Source of the DNA: Margaritifera margaritifera
Taxonomy: Eukaryota > Mollusca > Bivalvia > Unionida > Margaritiferidae
Length of the DNA stretch: 64,000 nt
Reading direction: 5' to 3'
NCBI GenBank assembly: GCA_029931535.1
Contig: JAQPZY010001670.1
Location: 992,001-1,056,000, forward strand
Every line of letters begins with the position of its first letter. Position 1 is the stretch's first letter. Both the position numbers and the translations under genes were made by a program. The notes beneath the pieces were generated by a model. The model had not been told where the DNA came from and ran no database searches. It worked only from the letters and a program-made list of their open reading frames with translations. Of the stretch, positions 1 to 10,904 are shown piece after piece.

Positions 1-87
1 TGATGTTCTGTTCCCATCATCACGTCAGTGGTTTTCGCGACTTTCTTCGCCTGTTCCGCGAGTGGGATTGATCAGCGATGCAAACAT

Positions 88-228
88 TTATTCAAAGCCC
101 GACTGTAACATACGTTTGACACGTTTACGACCGGCTATAATATTACTGATCAGTTCCAGCTGTTCGCGGGCAGCTTTACGGTGTCAGTCAGCAACCTCTA
201 TTATGGTATCACTGGCAGGTTTTGACAT
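88..228 (-). pseudogene. small basic ORF remnant, Polinton-like cluster
   Basis: A short minus-strand frame starts at an ATG (226-228) and runs to a TAA at 88-90, with one in-frame TGA near 187. It is rich in Arg, Lys and Ala. It follows the ATPase remnant on the same strand with a short gap, as in a compact viral gene cluster, and its base composition is GC-richer than the AT-rich flank beyond 910. Another short frame continues below it to position 1, so the element probably extends beyond the window. I do not recognise the product; assignment to a Polinton-like element rests only on its neighbour. Confidence 0.35.
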
Positions 229-259
229 TATATTTAATATAGTCGTTTAAATTATTTTG

Positions 260-716
260 TCAGACGCTTTGCGTCCAGACTCGTTCGATACTTGCGTGGT
301 CTTGGTGTTTAAGCATCACATCGTCGTAGACAACAAGATTATTATGCTCTGGATTAAGGTCATCAATCGCGAGGGCTTCATAAATTGTGGAAAAAAACTC
401 AATGGTGGACGACGGCGACTTTGACGATGCAAGCACCTTCGTGAAATCCTTGAATACAGCATAACATGGTTGTTCATCTACGGATAATGCAATCGCATAA
501 AAAAAAAAATATAAAAAAAATATAAAAAAGCACCAATCCCACGTAAATTATCGCACGATCAAATTCAGCAACAGCTGGGTTTTCCCGGATCCGGCAGGGC
601 GAATGATCAACGCGCGACCCGAATTCGTCGTGTTTGGGCTTCCGAGGCTTTGCCTGCGCAGATAAGTCAGTGACAGTGAAATCTTTGGCGATTTTTCTCT
701 TTCACGTCGATGCCAT
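260..716 (-). pseudogene. Polinton/Maverick-like packaging ATPase, broken
   Basis: Remnant of a FtsK/HerA (A32-like) genome-packaging ATPase. A Walker A P-loop reading AGSGKT lies at 578-595, followed by a Leu-rich helix. About 250 bases downstream on the same strand is a Walker B-like stretch, hydrophobic residues followed by YDD (about 314-338), followed by a conserved-looking His-containing segment. The candidate ATG is at 714-716 and the final stop at 260-262. The gene is dead: there is a stop five codons after the ATG, a frame change before the P-loop, a stop after it, and an A/T homopolymer-rich insert at 498-535 between the two motifs. In this family the protein pumps DNA into capsids. 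The spacing and order of motifs support the family; the exact lineage (Polinton, adintovirus or similar) is inference. Confidence 0.6.
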
Positions 717-752
717 GTTAAATGTCACTTGTTGTATACCTCAGTCATGCTT

Positions 753-908
753 TCATATTGTGTGCGATACCGCATGAAAACTCATACCACGAATCCAACT
801 CGCGGCAGCCTTGGCGACTATAGCAGCTGCGATACGACGACGGTCTTGTTCATCAGCGACCATGCGTGCAATTTCGGCTCGCGTGGCCTGTGGACGAATC
901 TTAATATG
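753..908 (-). pseudogene. Ala/Arg-rich ORF fragment beside ATPase remnant
   Basis: An uninterrupted minus-strand frame of about 51 codons, ending at a TGA at 753-755, just upstream of the ATPase remnant in its transcription direction. It is rich in Ala, Arg and Ile and has the same GC-rich codon style as the ATPase. No start is clear; one internal Met could serve. A basic, Ala-rich protein beside the packaging ATPase would suit a virion core or minor structural protein, but I cannot identify it and the functional idea is inference. Confidence 0.35.
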
Positions 909-912
909 TAAC

Positions 913-3600
913 TGTGCTGCCGTTTCAAGAAAACGTCAGAGTGTTTAAAATTCTAGAGTAAACAATACAAATATGAAACGGACCCAAATGGTTAGGGGTG
1001 AGGACTCTATACACATAGAGTCACAGAAAGCTTACACGTGTGCCAATGTTCCCAAATGGCCTTGATAGTGTTGATGTGCTCAACCGAAGAGGAAACAAAA
1101 TTGACAGTTTTGTAAACAGACTCGATAGATCTGTATTTAATGCATAAAAACAACTGACTTGGCGAGATGAGGCAAAGCTAGGTGATTTTTTAAAAAATGG
1201 CATATGCACGAGCACATTCACTAAACGAGACCCCCCCCCCCCAACCCTGACCAACCAAAGTCCCTGGACCATAAACTATTTATATTGTTTAGAATCAAAA
1301 ATACCAATAATTACCTGAAACTAATTATACATTGCTTTTTGTCTTTGACAGTGACATGCAGAACCGTTAAATTTTTTATATTTTATTTTAAAATCCCGTA
1401 AAGGGATACGATATTCGTTCAGAATACCTCGCATTCGGAGAAGTGTACATTAAATATCTTTAAAATTACAAAATATATTGTCATCTTGTCTAATTGCACG
1501 GGCATATATCACAATGCTTTTAGGTTTTGGGTATTAGTCTAGATGGCCGGCGTGGACATTTATGAATGCCACTAATGAGTAACATAATAATTGCTTATGA
1601 ATATTATGAACAGATGTGCTGCAAGGCTACATAATCTTGTATGTTTTAGATTCTAAATGTATGTGAAGTTATTGTGCAAAAGAAGTCAACAAATCAGAAA
1701 AGACATTGCGGTAACTTTTTGAAATATACAATTATGGTTCTGGTTTTAAGAGAATGTTTACCTTGGTAGCAATGATAAGGAGAACCTCAGGTTATGTCTT
1801 TTCTAGACAGAAAAAAAAATATAAAAAGCGAATGAAAGAATTGAAAAGTAAAATAATTAAAAATAAAGTATTTAATTGTGTATACTTTGTAGTAGAGATT
1901 CTTAAAAAAAAGGCTTATATGCTTTTTAAGATATATGATACAAAATACGTATTTAAATGAACCCCCTAACACTGAAAACATGTTTGACGAGAATACTATA
2001 TAAGTAAATTAGCATCTTTCATAATTGAGAACATCTGTTCTCGCTGGTAGATTCATTCGTTCTAGTATGATAGTGGATTAGGGGTTGATTGGTTGTGAGT
2101 CTTAAGGAGCATGCCATTAGACTGGTTCCAAGGGACCTGGGTTGACATTGCTTAAGATTACATGTTGTGAAAAACTTTGGCGCACTTTAAATCTCTAGAG
2201 ACCAGTTTGACGCGCCATGTAATTGTAGTGAGTCAACAAGATACCAGTTGAGTCGATGTAAGAAACATGTGGCAACAATCAATTCATTGTAAGAAAGCGA
2301 TGAATCCTGTTCCTGGGAACAGTTAGGTGCACTCAAAACTCCAGAGGTTGTTGCCCCCACGGATTTACAGACCAAAGAGTGCAGATGGACTTTTGCAAAA
2401 TGTATGACAAATGTCAACGGTTAAACATTATTCCACATACAAAAAAATAGCTCAAGTCATATTGAAATATTTCCTGCTTAATAAATAAAAATAATAAAAT
2501 ATATCTTTAATTTTTCCTTACCTAAAAAAATGAAAATAGTGAAATATATACTGAATTACTTCCTGCATAAATACATTAAAGCGAAGGTTTCTATAATTGA
2601 TGAAGCAACGCCAGAGCAAGTTAGAAACAAATTATAGCCATCTTTAATGCATGCTTAAATCAGAAAAGAATTGAAATGGCAGACAAAGCAAATTTGAAAC
2701 ATAATCTCAATTTAAATTAATATAGACTATACGGTGGTAAAATAAAATATCTTGATAAATTGTTTTAATGACAGTGACTCATATTTAAAGATCATCAGTA
2801 GAAAACTGAAAAAAATTGTAATTTAGTGAAAGTACACTTAGACTTATCGTTTGGACTTAGAGATCCATTCAGGAGAGTGAGAAAGTTGAGTATAGATTTT
2901 TTGTTACCACAGAGCGCATCATATATTAAATAGAGGCAATGTGGATAATGTAATTGAGAATTTAATGGACATTTTACATACCAATTTTGGACAGCAAATA
3001 AACAAAAGTACAAGATGGATGTTTGGCAGGATTCAATATTTAATATTGCACATTGATAGGTATAAAGCGCTCAGAGGAAACGCATATATAGATTTGCATG
3101 AATAGGTAAAATAAAGAAACGCTGTATCAGAGTGAAAATAACGATCCTAGGTGTTCAATTTATGCTTTGAAAATAGGTGTTGAATACACCATTCGATCAT
3201 GTAAAAAGATGATGGGAATACAATTTAGATATATACAGTCATTGGTTTAAACGATAGCCTGTAAAAATTGAGGATATTAAAATATGAAAATGAATTTGAT
3301 ATATCTGTTAATGTGTATGAAATATATTGAAGGGGCGGGGAACACAAGTTGTCGCCTCTGCTGAAGGTGCTAGTGTTTTTTCACGCCAAGTCCTCAGCAT
3401 GTTCAAGCATGATATAACGAAAGGTCTTGGAGTGGATTGAATTACCATATCAATGGAAGCAGTAACTTTAAAATAAAATAATATTAAAAAAATAAAAATA
3501 AAATAAAACGCTGTTAAACAGTTCATATTTCGAGGATAGGAGAATTGAAAACAATGCTAGCATCCTGCATGAAGAAGTACAGACTGGAAAGGAGTTGTTG
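913..3600. other. AT-rich interval, no gene seen
   Basis: About 2.7 kb of AT-rich sequence. The longest open frames (around 1.0-1.3 kb, 1.8 kb and 2.2-2.4 kb) lack splice sites, domain patterns or codon bias and look like chance. There is a run of ten C at about 1,231 and A-rich tracts near 1,810 and 1,906. I see no repeat family or RNA gene here. Confidence 0.5.
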
Positions 3601-3604
3601 GAAA

Positions 3605-5290
3605 CGTTAGGGTTGGAAAAGACAAGACCGCTCAGGATTTGTTGTCATTTTGGCTTCTTTTCTCCATGGTGACTTCTGAGATGGAGTTTTTTGTTATTGT
3701 TTTTGTGATTGTTGTAGTAGAGATAGGTCCTAAACACTGAAAGAAGTCTCGTCGTCAGGAATTTATCTCCCTTCCATGGACAGGAAGTTGCATATCGAAG
3801 CCTTCGATTTGATTAGGATTGTGCTGAACTGGTCTCTGCCAGGGACAGGTTTGTCCCAGTCATCGCTCAGGATTTGTTGTCATTTTCGCTTCTTTTCTCC
3901 ATGGTGACTTCTCAGATGGAGTTTTTTGTTATTGTTATTGTTATTGTTGTAGTGGAGATAGGTCCTCAACGCTGGAAGAAGTCTCATTGTCAGGAATTTC
4001 TCTCCCTTCCATGGACAGGAATCATCATCATCATCATCGACAGGAATAATCATCATCATAATCATCATCTGCATCATCAGCACCACCACCACTACCACCA
4101 TTGTTGTTGTCATCATCGTCGTGCAGCACCGGTCTCTGCCAGGGACAGGCTTGTCCCAGTCGTCGTTTTTAGGATTTTTGTTGTCATTTTGGCTTCTATT
4201 CTCCATGGTGACTTCTCAGATGGAGTTTTTTGTTATTGTTATTGCTGTAGTGGAGATAGGTCCTCAACGCTGGAAGAAGTCTTGTTGTCAGCAATTTCTC
4301 TCCCTTCCATGGACAGGAATCATCATCATCATCGACAGGAATAATCATCATCATAATCATCATCATCATCCGCATCATCAGCATCACCACCACCACCATT
4401 GTCGTTGTCACCATTGTCGTGTTCCACCGGTCTCTGCCAGGGACAGGCTTGTCCCAGTTGTTGGTCAGGATTTGTTGTCGTTTTGGCTTCTTTTCTCCAT
4501 AATCACTTTTAAGATTGCTTTTTTTTTTGTTGTTGTTATTGTTGGAGTGGACATAGGTCCTCAACGCTGGAAGAAGTCTCATTGTCAGGAATTTCTCTCC
4601 CTTCCATGGACAGGAAGTTGCATATCGAAGCCTTCAATTTGATTAGGATTGTTGCTGCAGCTGTCTCTGCCAGGGACAGGCTTGTCCCAGTCGTCGTTCA
4701 GGATTTGTTGTCGTTTTGGCTTCTTTTCTCCATGGTCACTTCTGAGACGGAGTTTTTCTTTGTTGTTATTGTTATTGTTGTAGTGGAGATAATTCCTCAA
4801 TGCTGGAAGAAGTCTCGTCGTCAGGAATTTATCTGCCTTCCATGGACAGGAATCATCATCATCATCATCATCATCAACAGTAATAATCATCATCATCATC
4901 TTCATCATCAGCACCACCACCACCGTTGTCGTTGTCATCATCGTCGCGCAGCACCGGTCTCTGCCAGGGACAGACTTGTCCCAGTCGTCACTCAGGATTT
5001 GTTCTCGTTTTGGCTTCTTTTCTCCATGGTGACTTCTCAGATGGAGTTTTATGTTATTGTTATTGTTGTAGTGGAGATAGGTCCTCAAAGCTGGAAGAAG
5101 TCTCGTCGTCAGGAATTTCTCTCCCTTCCATGGACAGGAAGTTGTATATGAATGCCTTCAATTTGATTAGGATTGTGCTTCACCGGTCTCTGCCAGGGAC
5201 AGGCTTGTCCCAGTCGTCGCTCAGGATTTGTTGTCATTTTGGCGTCTTTTCTCCATGGTCACTTCTGAGATTTAGTTTTTCTTACAGCAA
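3605..5290 (+). repeat. composite minisatellite, alternating 230- and 295-bp units
   Basis: Six tandem units, each marked by GTCTCTGCCAGGGACAGG at 3832, 4131, 4430, 4663, 4957 and 5186. The spacings are 299, 299, 233, 294 and 229. Every unit contains a 6-bp stem hairpin, GGGACAGGCTTGTCCC, a TTCTCCATGGTGACTTCT segment, a TTGTTATTGTTATTG tract and CTCCCTTCCATGGACAGGAA. After that last motif the unit forks: long units continue into an ATCATC/ACCACC array, short units into GTTGCATATCGAAGCCTTC. Long open frames on both strands here (poly-His/Ile/Ser and poly-Asp/Met) are consequences of the trinucleotide arrays, not genes. A reversed copy lies at 47,707-48,190, and pieces recur in the 24-31 kb satellite block. 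Confidence 0.85.
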
Positions 5291-5427
5291 AATTTAAAAG
5301 GTTTAAAAATTGATTTTTTTTTTGTTGCTTGTGCCTAAGTTAAGCCAATTATTTTTAATTGTATGTGTTGGACCAATATAAATTATATGCATCTATATGA
5401 TTTAAATTATTTACCCTTTTATTTCAG

Positions 5428-5543
5428 ACGAGAATGCACACTGCTTCACCTGAAGTTTTGGTGCTTGTAAGGGATGTAATAGTAATGATGCCTTGGGACT
5501 GTCCTTGGACCAATGGGGCACTGCCTCCACATATTTCTCTATG
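5428..5543 (+). CDS. exon 2 (left copy) of an unrecognised gene
   Basis: A 116-nt exon bounded by a strong acceptor (TTTATTTCAG, ending 5427) and a good donor (ATG|GTAAGG, 5544). Only one frame is open: 38 codons plus two bases, starting in phase 0, with residues such as RDVIVMMPWDCPWTNGALPP. It ends in TG; the exon at 21,010 on the same strand starts with G, giving TGG (Trp) and keeping the frame open, which supports both exons. An identical copy lies in opposite orientation at 40,452-40,567. No exon 1 is visible upstream on this strand; the only candidate is beside the right arm. I do not recognise the protein. Preservation of the frame and splice sites in both copies suggests a real gene and a young duplication. 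Confidence 0.6.
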
Positions 5544-6214
5544 GTAAGGCGAGCAAACTTTTCCTTCTCATTTTCCTCTATTTTGTGGTTGTCTTTTTTG
5601 ATTCCTTTATTATAAGCTACATGTCCCTTTTAGATGTACACTTTCATCCTGTTTAAAACTGCATTTGACTTGCTGTACTTGTTTTTTTTCCATGGCATTT
5701 TTCTGTATTTTATTCCCCAAATTTCACCCCAAATCAAAAATAAGTGCTTAGAAGCTGGGATCTACAATATTTGGTGACAGATTGGCTTCTTGCATGAATT
5801 TTATTCACTACACAAGAAGGAAAGCTTTCTATTTGTGTTACAGAGATGATGGGTAGGCTGACCTTTGTGCAAGGACTAGGGGTTAGTGACCTCATGTATC
5901 TGCAGTTGGTGTACAGTGTTGAAAGCCTATACTTTATAATAAGATTGAGTCATGTCCTCCTGTCTCTGATGTTAAGTTCTTTGTCTACTAAATCAATATA
6001 AAGTCCTTTATTTTAGATGAATTCTCCATTTTGAAGTAGGAGAGGTACATACTAATTAGTACATTGACCTTTGACCTAGTTATTACATAATATGACATAA
6101 TGTGATTTATCCCATATCACCCATGTGAAGTTCAATAAGTGCTGATATGATAAAACTCATAGTTAAAACAATTCATTTTATTCCCAAAAAATAGTTTGGT
6201 AGTAAAGCACAAGT

Positions 6215-6460
6215 ATGAAAACAGCAATACAGTTGAAACAGCTCCATGACATTTCCAAAGACATCAATATACGACATAGCTTGGTACCTCGTGAAATTGT
6301 TTTTGACAAGCGAGACTTAGTACACTTGTTACTTGTACAGTCCCAAGCTATATCACAGATTATTGAAAAAATTAAGGTTGGCCATAGGTATCACAGTACC
6401 AATTGCACAAGCCTAGGGGGGTGGAGCTTAAGGTGTAGGGAACATTGTATTCAGAAATAA
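6215..6460 (+). CDS. 81-codon ORF, duplicated in both arms, unknown
   Basis: An ATG-initiated frame of 81 codons, also intact in the right arm (39,535-39,780, minus) with only a couple of residue changes near the N terminus. The first 54 or so residues look protein-like: charged and helical, with segments such as DISKDINIRHSLVPREIV and a Leu-rich stretch. They end at AAG|GTTGGC, a possible donor near 6378. The rest reads like intron. It could be a first coding exon or a chance frame in an intron. No domain is recognised; its survival may only reflect how recent the arm duplication is. Confidence 0.3.
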   Translation: MKTAIQLKQLHDISKDINIRHSLVPREIVFDKRDLVHLLLVQSQAISQIIEKIKVGHRYHSTNCTSLGGWSLRCREHCIQK

Positions 6461-8185
6461 ACAACAAAACTAGCTGTGATTGGTGTATTATGTAAGAGTT
6501 GTAGTTTCTGTCTGGCTTAAAAAAAAGTTGAGTCTCTTAGCAACATGTCAGATTATCTTAATTCATATGTAGATCATGTTTTGTATTTTTTATGATATTT
6601 GAAAAATGTGATACACATCACTGAAAACGTGTCTGTTGTGACTGGATAACTCTTACCCCTGTCTAGTTCCAGCAGAGTTATCTCTCTTAAATGCAGTGGA
6701 GTACCTGGTTCTGTCCTTGTCAAATTGACAATCTAATATTGCTCTCTATGAGAGTGTGTGACACGCATGCTAAAGTAGGCGAGAAGGTATATTTATTTCA
6801 CCAAACATTAACATTAAAGTCTATGGAAAAACAATTGGTACCGTGATACCCGATAAGTTGTGCTTTTTTTTTCATTGTCAGTAAACCAGTCTCCAGACTG
6901 TAAACAAGGGAAATAACCCCTGTTACGGTCTCCATACCAAATTAGGTCACTGTTGCGGAAAACCACATTTTATTGTATGTGATTGTATTATTTGATTTTT
7001 TTAAAAAGCATAATTGGTGTAGCATAATTCTTTATAGAATGCTGGCATAATGGAATGGGTTCTCTCTCTGTCTCGTATCTCGCACACACACGAAGAAAAA
7101 AATAAGTATATACATTTTAAGTTTTTATTCAGTATGAAAAGAACTGGCAATTTGTTTTTTCTTCTGGCAGCAGATAATAATAATGAAAATATTTCGCACT
7201 GTTCACAACAACACTTACAGTAATAACAACAGAGACAGGTATAACATACCTCTCATTAAGAATCAAAGATTCAGAAGAATTGAATTTTATAAATTGATTT
7301 TTTCCCCTTTTTTTGGGGGGGGGGTACAAAATGCACATTATTTAAGCATTGATATTGTATGGAAATGTATAATACAGAAAATAAAATCACATTCATTTAC
7401 TTTTCTTTAATTTGTGAATAATGGAGTTTATTATTATTATTATTAAATGTTTTGATATTTACCACATTAAAAAATGTATAAATCTGGTAATAATATCGGG
7501 TATAACAAAACGGAATTACTGGAAATTAAAAGATAATCTTCAGTTGTTAAATATTAAGTGCATAAGATTAATGTGTTTTTGTATTAAGATTCTGATGATG
7601 ACATGGTCGTGTGTTTGGGAGTTTTGAAACATCTGTGGAAATAAATTAAACAAACTGACATGCATAGGTTTTCTTCCAAATTTATATGACTATGTATTCA
7701 TTATTCAACCTCAGCTACACTGATACATTTGTACTCTAACTCCCACCAACATTTCTATTTGAATCAGATAGTTTATGTTAAGGAAAATTTGGACAATATT
7801 TTCCATAATATTATGACACAGGAGCCTGCTTTCCATATGGAAAATAGTACTCGTGGATAAAGCTGCAAATTTTGATCCATACTGAACTTTCATTTGTAGT
7901 GAAGTATTTGTGGAATAGATATGGAATAAATTATCTGATTACACAAGTTTTTCAGTCCATATCTGTTCCATATGGATTCCTGAAGTAATTTTGTATGGGT
8001 ATAAAAGTCTCTTTCAATGCATTAGTTCTTGGTCTTGGTCGTTTTAAACACGGGTTTGATTCTGATCTTAAAGATGCAGTATTGCTGGTTTTGATGACCC
8101 TATCATTCAGTTAAAGAGGTGTTAAATTAAGAAGGGTTTAATAAACCATAATACATCTATGATATGAAATTCTTTTGTCAAACGG

Positions 8186-8822
8186 GACCCAGTTTAAAGA
8201 CTTGAACATGTCAGCTGAGATGCTGTCCTTGGATCGACATCTAGTACAATTCTAACTGCATGCTTTTGAGGTTTGATTTTACAAATAATATAAGTTTGTG
8301 TGCATGAGCCCCATACTATGTAATAGTCCATTATAGGTAATATGTAAGTTGAATAGAATAGTTTCCTTGCATGCATTGGTAGATATTTCTTCAGTCTTTG
8401 CCGTAGTGTTAGTTTGGAGTCTATAATTTGACAGACATGATCTATCAGATGATTTCAGGTTAGTTTATCATCAACATATACTCCTAGGAGCTTGTGACAT
8501 TCTACATTAGATATATATTCATCATTTACAGACAATCAAATGGGGTTTTGCATGGATAATCTGTTTGATATTCCTACTAGTATTGCAGTGATCTTTTGGG
8601 TATTTATATACATTCCATTGTCTGGACACAATTTACTGATGTGATTAAGATTACGCTGCAGCTGTTGTTGGATTGTGTTGCTCTTTTGACTCCATGTGTG
8701 GAATGTTACATCATCTGCATACATATCACTTTCAGTGTTTTCTGTATACAATGGCAGGTCATTAATGTATAAGAGAAATAAATAAAGAATGAAGTTAAAT
8801 GTTGTTTTAAGTTTATCTCAAA
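8186..8822 (-). pseudogene. LINE reverse transcriptase 3' fragment (left arm)
   Basis: Minus-strand remains of a non-LTR retrotransposon. The catalytic-site region, read as YINDLPLYTE followed by a YADD box, lies near 8,700-8,790. A thumb-like segment with HARKLFYSTYILPIMDYY lies at about 8,300-8,376, and a C-terminal part near 8,020-8,050 reads like the PRPRT motif common after the thumb. Several in-frame stops and a frame change break it, and everything upstream of the fingers is missing. The YADD and thumb pattern resemble CR1/L2/Jockey-group elements; the clade is a guess. The same fragment occurs at 35.7-36.4 kb (plus, right arm) and at 14.3-16.9 kb. Confidence 0.7.
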
Positions 8823-8984
8823 CTCTGTTTATCATCTGAGTATCATCAAACTAGATCAGTGTATGCAGCTCTATTAGTACCATATAGTTACCACAAGGTC
8901 ATTGTGACCTACATTTCACACTTTACTGGCATTGTTACAATAATAATCACTTATTATGCGTCAATATACGGTCGAATAATTAAA

Positions 8985-9300
8985 AAGGAAGAGTTGTTTA
9001 TCTGATAGTTTACTGCACAGATTTTTCTTTTATAAAATCCAATAGCATTTTTAGTTTCCATCACAAAATCACTGTCTAGTGACCACTGATGACATTCATT
9101 GTGATTATTAAGCTTCACACTTGACAGGCTCTCAATAGTTCACTGGTCCAGATTTCCCCTTGAATCAATTTGTATTTTGCGAAGAATGGAGAATGTCCTC
9201 TCTGTATCATCATTCGAATGTTGTAATGACGGGACAACCATGCTCATACATGTGACAGAACCAGGATTTCAAACCAGTAGATTTACAAATTTTGATCAGT
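8985..9300 (-). pseudogene. degenerate second copy of hAT C-terminal region
   Basis: A decayed tandem copy of the hAT 3' half found at 9489-9977. It retains the segment that reads as the ERTFSILRKI core on the minus strand (about 9,180-9,215), but with substitutions and without a continuous frame. It is followed on the plus side by about 150 bp built around the words GTAGATTT. Both copies end at a shared TTACAATAATAAT word (8,935 and 9,465), suggesting that the 3' end of the element was duplicated in tandem. Confidence 0.6.
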
Positions 9301-9488
9301 AGATTGGCCTCTTAACCAGTAGATTTTTTATCTGCATAAATTTGACATTTCATGGGATGGAAACAAAACAAATGCTTTTTTTGCCATAATATGTATTTTC
9401 TACATACTATAATGAAACGGTAAGTTTGAACATGAATCAAATTCAGATTCTGATGGAAAATGTTACAATAATAATTAATTAATACGAG

Positions 9489-9977
9489 TCAGTATACGAT
9501 TTTTAAAAAAATAAAAAGGACGAGTTGTTTATCTGATGGGTCACTGCAAAGATTTTTCTTTTTATAAAATCCAATATAATTTGTAACTTCCTTCACAAGA
9601 TCACTGTCTAGTGACCACTGATGACATTCATTGTGATTATTAGGCTTCACACTTGGCAGATTCTCAGCAGTTTTCTGGTCCAGATTTCGCCTTGAATCAT
9701 TTTGTATTTTGCGAAGAATGGAGAATGTCCTCTCTGTATTCGCATTAGAATGTTGTAATGACATGACAACCATGCTCAGCCTGCAAAGAAGTTCTAACTT
9801 CAGTTTTCCTGTTGCTGAGTTTGTAAGGTTGTTGACTACTTTCCAATACTCTAAGCTATGTTCACCCCGAGAAGGAAGTTCCTGACTTGGACTTGAGATG
9901 TATTCCTGAGCCTCATCCTCAAGGGCTTCTTTCTCTTCATGGCTCGGATAAAAAAAATCTGTTGGCAAGTTTCACCA
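9489..9977 (-). pseudogene. hAT transposase C-terminal exon (left arm)
   Basis: Minus-strand exon-like frame of about 160 codons beginning after an acceptor (TTATATTTATAG, plus 9978-9989). It holds the hAT dimerisation domain, recognised by the order SMVVMSLQHSNANTERTFS, then LRKI, then NLDQKT, which is the usual Ser/Asn...ERxFS...LR...L signature. The catalytic RNase-H-like core and the insertion domain are absent, so this cannot be an active transposase. It is followed on the same strand by the degenerate second copy. Upstream, after an intron, lies a BED-like N-terminal exon at 10,190-10,367. The right-arm copy (34,578-35,077) has an EE where this one has a single E, so the two frames differ slightly. 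Confidence 0.75.
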
Positions 9978-10189
9978 CTATAAATATAAAAAAAAATAAG
10001 GATTGATTTCGACTTTAAATAAAAATGAAAAAATACATGATGTATTGATGCTTTGATGAAGAATTTATCCAAACTTTAAAATTCATTATCTTGTAATATA
10101 TTTTTAACTGATATATTTTATCTAGGGCTCGTACTTCATTTGTGTGCATAAAAACTTCAAATAGTTTATGAAATGCATAAGATGCATAC

Positions 10190-10367
10190 CTTTGAAACAC
10201 ATAATGCAAACTCAGGACCTTTGCTACTCGCCTGCACACACTTAAACTCTGATATCCAAGCATTATTGAACTTCTTATAATATTTCTTAGCCGGTGGTTT
10301 CTTAGCATTGGGAGAAAGCACGCGTTTAGAATTGAACAAAAATGTAAGAGCTGTCCTCTTAAAACAT
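10190..10367 (-). pseudogene. hAT N-terminal BED-like exon
   Basis: A 178-nt minus-strand exon with acceptor TTATTGTTCCAG and donor AAAG|GTATGC. After a Lys-rich stretch it reads KKFNNAWISEFKCVQASSKG, then PEFALC, the usual opening of the BED/TTF-type zinc finger in animal hAT transposases (Phe...Trp...Glu-Phe...Cys). Only one Cys of the expected finger falls in the exon; the rest would be in a following exon. Its donor lies seven bases from the inverted-repeat boundary, so this exon is spacer-specific and is missing from the right arm. Together with 9489-9977 it outlines a hAT gene without its catalytic centre. Confidence 0.6.
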
Positions 10368-10904
10368 CTGGAACAATAACAATTAAACAAGACAAAAATC
10401 AAAATGCTTACTCTAGTATCTGCCAAAATCATTTTTTATGGTCTTCATTTTATCTCCCCTCCGTCAAGGGTCGACCAGTTTTCATCAAAGGCTCAAAGAC
10501 ATCACGGACCACCTTTCATCCCATTATTATTTATAACACCTCAAAAAAACATCCCGCATTTGTCCTTAAACTCCTCAAATTCCAACAATAAGTTTATCAA
10601 TTAGCAGCTTGCTGTGTACACATGTCGGCTGTTCTTTAACAATAATCCTATTACTCTGCAACGCATCATTGCACTGGTCATTGTACTGGTGGAACATTTC
10701 CGGTCCTGAGTAGACTGGTTCTGGCTGGTTTCTCTAATGTGTTGACAGAACGAGTACAAATACTGTGTTTGGGTATTTTTATTTTAAAAAACGAAAACTT
10801 CTTTTAATTTTCAAAAGTGGTGGATTCGAACTACTAAACGGTATGTGCAGTAGACGGCCTTTAAAACTGTATTTTTGGCCTACCGCCCGTAGAATCACAT
10901 GTAT

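Larger units (their letters stand above)
5387..10183 (+). repeat. left arm of large inverted repeat
   Basis: About 4.8 kb that reappears reverse-complemented at 34,370-40,605. Homology begins at ATGCATCTA (5387) and ends at ATAAGAT (10,183). After removing the 1,437 bp contributed by one transposon and its duplicated target, the right arm is about 4,799 bp against 4,797 bp here, so the arms are nearly colinear. The differences I could see are scattered substitutions and small indels, roughly one to two percent. The arm carries an exon (5428-5543), an 81-codon ORF (6215), a LINE fragment (8.2-8.8 kb) and hAT 3' halves (9.0-9.98 kb). Confidence 0.9.

Noticed and set aside
3874..5297. Overlapping ORFs of 100-190 codons on both strands
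   Set aside because: They are readings of tandem units with CAT/GTT triplets (His, Ile, Ser, Asn, Met or Asp runs) and change frame with each unit.
7129..7627. ORFs of 68-75 codons repeated in both arms (also 38,366-38,866)
   Set aside because: Low-complexity Ile/Asn/Phe-rich frames over AT-rich DNA; their repetition is explained by the arm duplication.
10015..10395. 126-codon minus-strand ORF overlapping the BED-like exon
   Set aside because: It is another frame over the hAT exon and its intron; the frame with the FNNAW...EF pattern and splice sites is the supported one.
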